From Bacteroidales bacterium (GTDB lineage: Bacteria; Bacteroidota; Bacteroidia; Bacteroidales; GWA2-32-17), in assembly GCA_026417155.1 (NCBI GenBank), contig JAOADU010000088.1, forward strand, positions 1 to 32,664: DNA of 32,664 bases, written 5' to 3'. The notes under the pieces were generated by a model that did not search any database, was not told where the DNA came from, and was given only the letters and a program-made list of their open reading frames with translations. Made by a program: the position numbers and the translations under genes. Shown in pieces: positions 31,605-32,664 of this stretch. Every line of letters starts with the position of its first letter. Within the stretch, counting starts at the first letter, position 1.

Positions 31605-32664
31605 ATGATGCGTATAATATTTTTAATTTTAATATTATTTAATATTTCAGGTTTTTCTCAAATTTCGTTAAACTTAACAGGTACAGCTCCCGATGCATCG
31701 GCAGCATGGGATATTCAGTTTAGTGACAAAGGTATTTTAATTCCAAGAGTTTCACTAACACAAACAACTTCAGCATCACCTATTACTTCACCAGCAAATA
31801 GCCTATTAGTGTATAATACGGCGACACAAAATGATGTAACGCCAGGATATTACTATTGGAATGGTAGCAGATGGATTCGTATTTTAGGGAGCGATAAAGC
31901 ATGGATGTTGGATGGAAATGCTGGAACTAATGCATCTACAAACTTTTTAGGAACAACCGATGCTGTAGATTTGGTTTTTAGAACCAATAATGTTGAACAC
32001 GTCAGGGTTACAAGCGGTGGTTTAGTTGGAATAGGTATAAATAATCCTTCACACAAACTCACTGTTCAAAGCAGCACCATAAGTACTTTGCGATTGATTG
32101 GCCCAGGTTCTTATGGTTCAACTGCTCGGTTGAATTTTGGAGATGCTAATTACGTTTACATGGAAGAGGATGCCGACGATTATCTTACCATTTATGCACG
32201 GTTAAGGACTGCAATAATGGGGGGGAATGTTGGTATAAATACCACAACCCCGGCAAATAAGTTAGGAATTATTGGAAGTTTAGGTTGGGGTGCTTCAAGC
32301 GAAGTAAATGCATTAAATACTGATCAGGGTGGTAGTATTGAATTAGGCGGCACTAATTCTATTGCCAATCCAGTTTCAAATGGTGTACCATATATTGATT
32401 TTCATTATGGAATAGGTACGGCTCAAGATTATAATACAAGAATAATAAATGATGCTAATGGGAGATTGAATTTAATAGGAACTATACGAATCAATAATGC
32501 ATATAGTCTTCCAACAACAACACCCTCCGATAATAAAATATTAATAGCATCGGGGGGTAATTTAGTTTGGGGAGAAGTAGGATGGGTTAAAATAACACAA
32601 ATAACCCTCACAAATGCTACTTATTATCAGTTAAGCGGATTAAATGGGAATGTAGATAATTGTT
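31605..32664 (+). CDS. Second secreted fibre-like protein, 5' part only
   Basis: An open frame starts at ATG 31605 (or the adjacent ATG at 31608) and runs off the right edge after 353 codons. It has a signal peptide (MRIIFLILILFNISGFSQ) and an N-terminus related to the first fibre gene: ISLNLTGTAPDASAAWDIQF and GILIPRVSL match ISINNTGNNPHPSAALDIDF and GLLIPRVNL. FLGTTDAVDLVFRTNNVEHV parallels FIGTTNAIDLTFATNNLERM. Repeats of the VGIGINNPSHKLTV and VGINTTTPANKLGI kind follow. The C-terminus is not in the window, so whether it has the conserved C-terminal domain or a sorting tail is unknown. Confidence 0.85.
   Translation, partial: MMRIIFLILILFNISGFSQISLNLTGTAPDASAAWDIQFSDKGILIPRVSLTQTTSASPITSPANSLLVYNTATQNDVTPGYYYWNGSRWIRILGSDKAWMLDGNAGTNASTNFLGTTDAVDLVFRTNNVEHVRVTSGGLVGIGINNPSHKLTVQSSTISTLRLIGPGSYGSTARLNFGDANYVYMEEDADDYLTIYARLRTAIMGGNVGINTTTPANKLGIIGSLGWGASSEVNALNTDQGGSIELGGTNSIANPVSNGVPYIDFHYGIGTAQDYNTRIINDANGRLNLIGTIRINNAYSLPTTTPSDNKILIASGGNLVWGEVGWVKITQITLTNATYYQLSGLNGNVDNC

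Noticed and set aside
1-32664. tRNA, rRNA, CRISPR array or complete insertion sequence.
   Set aside because: Reading both strands by eye found no TPsiC-arm-like tRNA ends, no regularly spaced repeats and no transposase. A covariance-model search could still reveal a small RNA that I missed.

Overview
The window is AT-rich bacterial DNA (by eye about one third G+C) from a member of the Bacteroidota, most likely an uncultured Bacteroidales-like lineage. The evidence is a type IX secretion (T9SS) C-terminal sorting domain, a lipidated TamA-like protein (TamL type), zinc-free type B ribosomal protein L31, a LolA-like/RND/barrel operon of Bacteroidota type, the near absence of Shine-Dalgarno sequences, and repeated TAnnTTTG promoter boxes, twice with a TTTG box 19-20 bases upstream. 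No rRNA, tRNA, CRISPR array or complete insertion sequence was seen.

Layout. Positions 1-2163 look like the edge of an accessory island: the 5' end of a type I restriction-modification gene (minus strand, cut by the window edge), a spacer with a nested inverted repeat, a tyrosine recombinase, and a 551-base gene-free stretch with GC-rich hairpins and a degenerate tandem repeat. From 2164 to 9291 the minus strand carries a close run of genes: lipoprotein, TamL-like outer-membrane protein, class II fructose-bisphosphate aldolase, NSS amino-acid transporter, a 47-residue MetS-type small subunit, and a triple helix-hairpin-helix protein. The last three are joined by ATGA stop/start overlaps. From 9513 to 10340 there is a thioredoxin pair, one cytoplasmic and one exported, ending in a strong terminator and divergent from the CCA-adding enzyme/HD protein.

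From 11896 to 17245 the minus strand holds a surface-polysaccharide and secretion group: T9SS cargo protein, Gfo/Idh/MocA sugar-nucleotide oxidoreductase, lipoprotein, and polyprenyl-phosphate sugar phosphotransferase. From 17429 to 22554 the plus strand carries a four-gene operon: TetR regulator, RND/MMPL exporter, LolA-like periplasmic carrier, and outer-membrane barrel. Together they could form a complete inner-membrane, periplasm and outer-membrane route for a lipid or other hydrophobic molecule. Two TACG-N13-CGTA operator candidates flank tetR and suggest autoregulation. This is the best candidate for an under-described system in the window.

From 22557 to 28747 come housekeeping genes: fabG and sucD on the minus strand, then mnmE, rpmE (type B), a PIN-PhoH ATPase and an SLC13/ArsB-type permease on the plus strand. 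The right end (28836-32664) holds two tandem secreted fibre-like proteins with related N-termini, the second cut by the window edge. The first ends in a conserved C-terminal domain rather than a T9SS tail.
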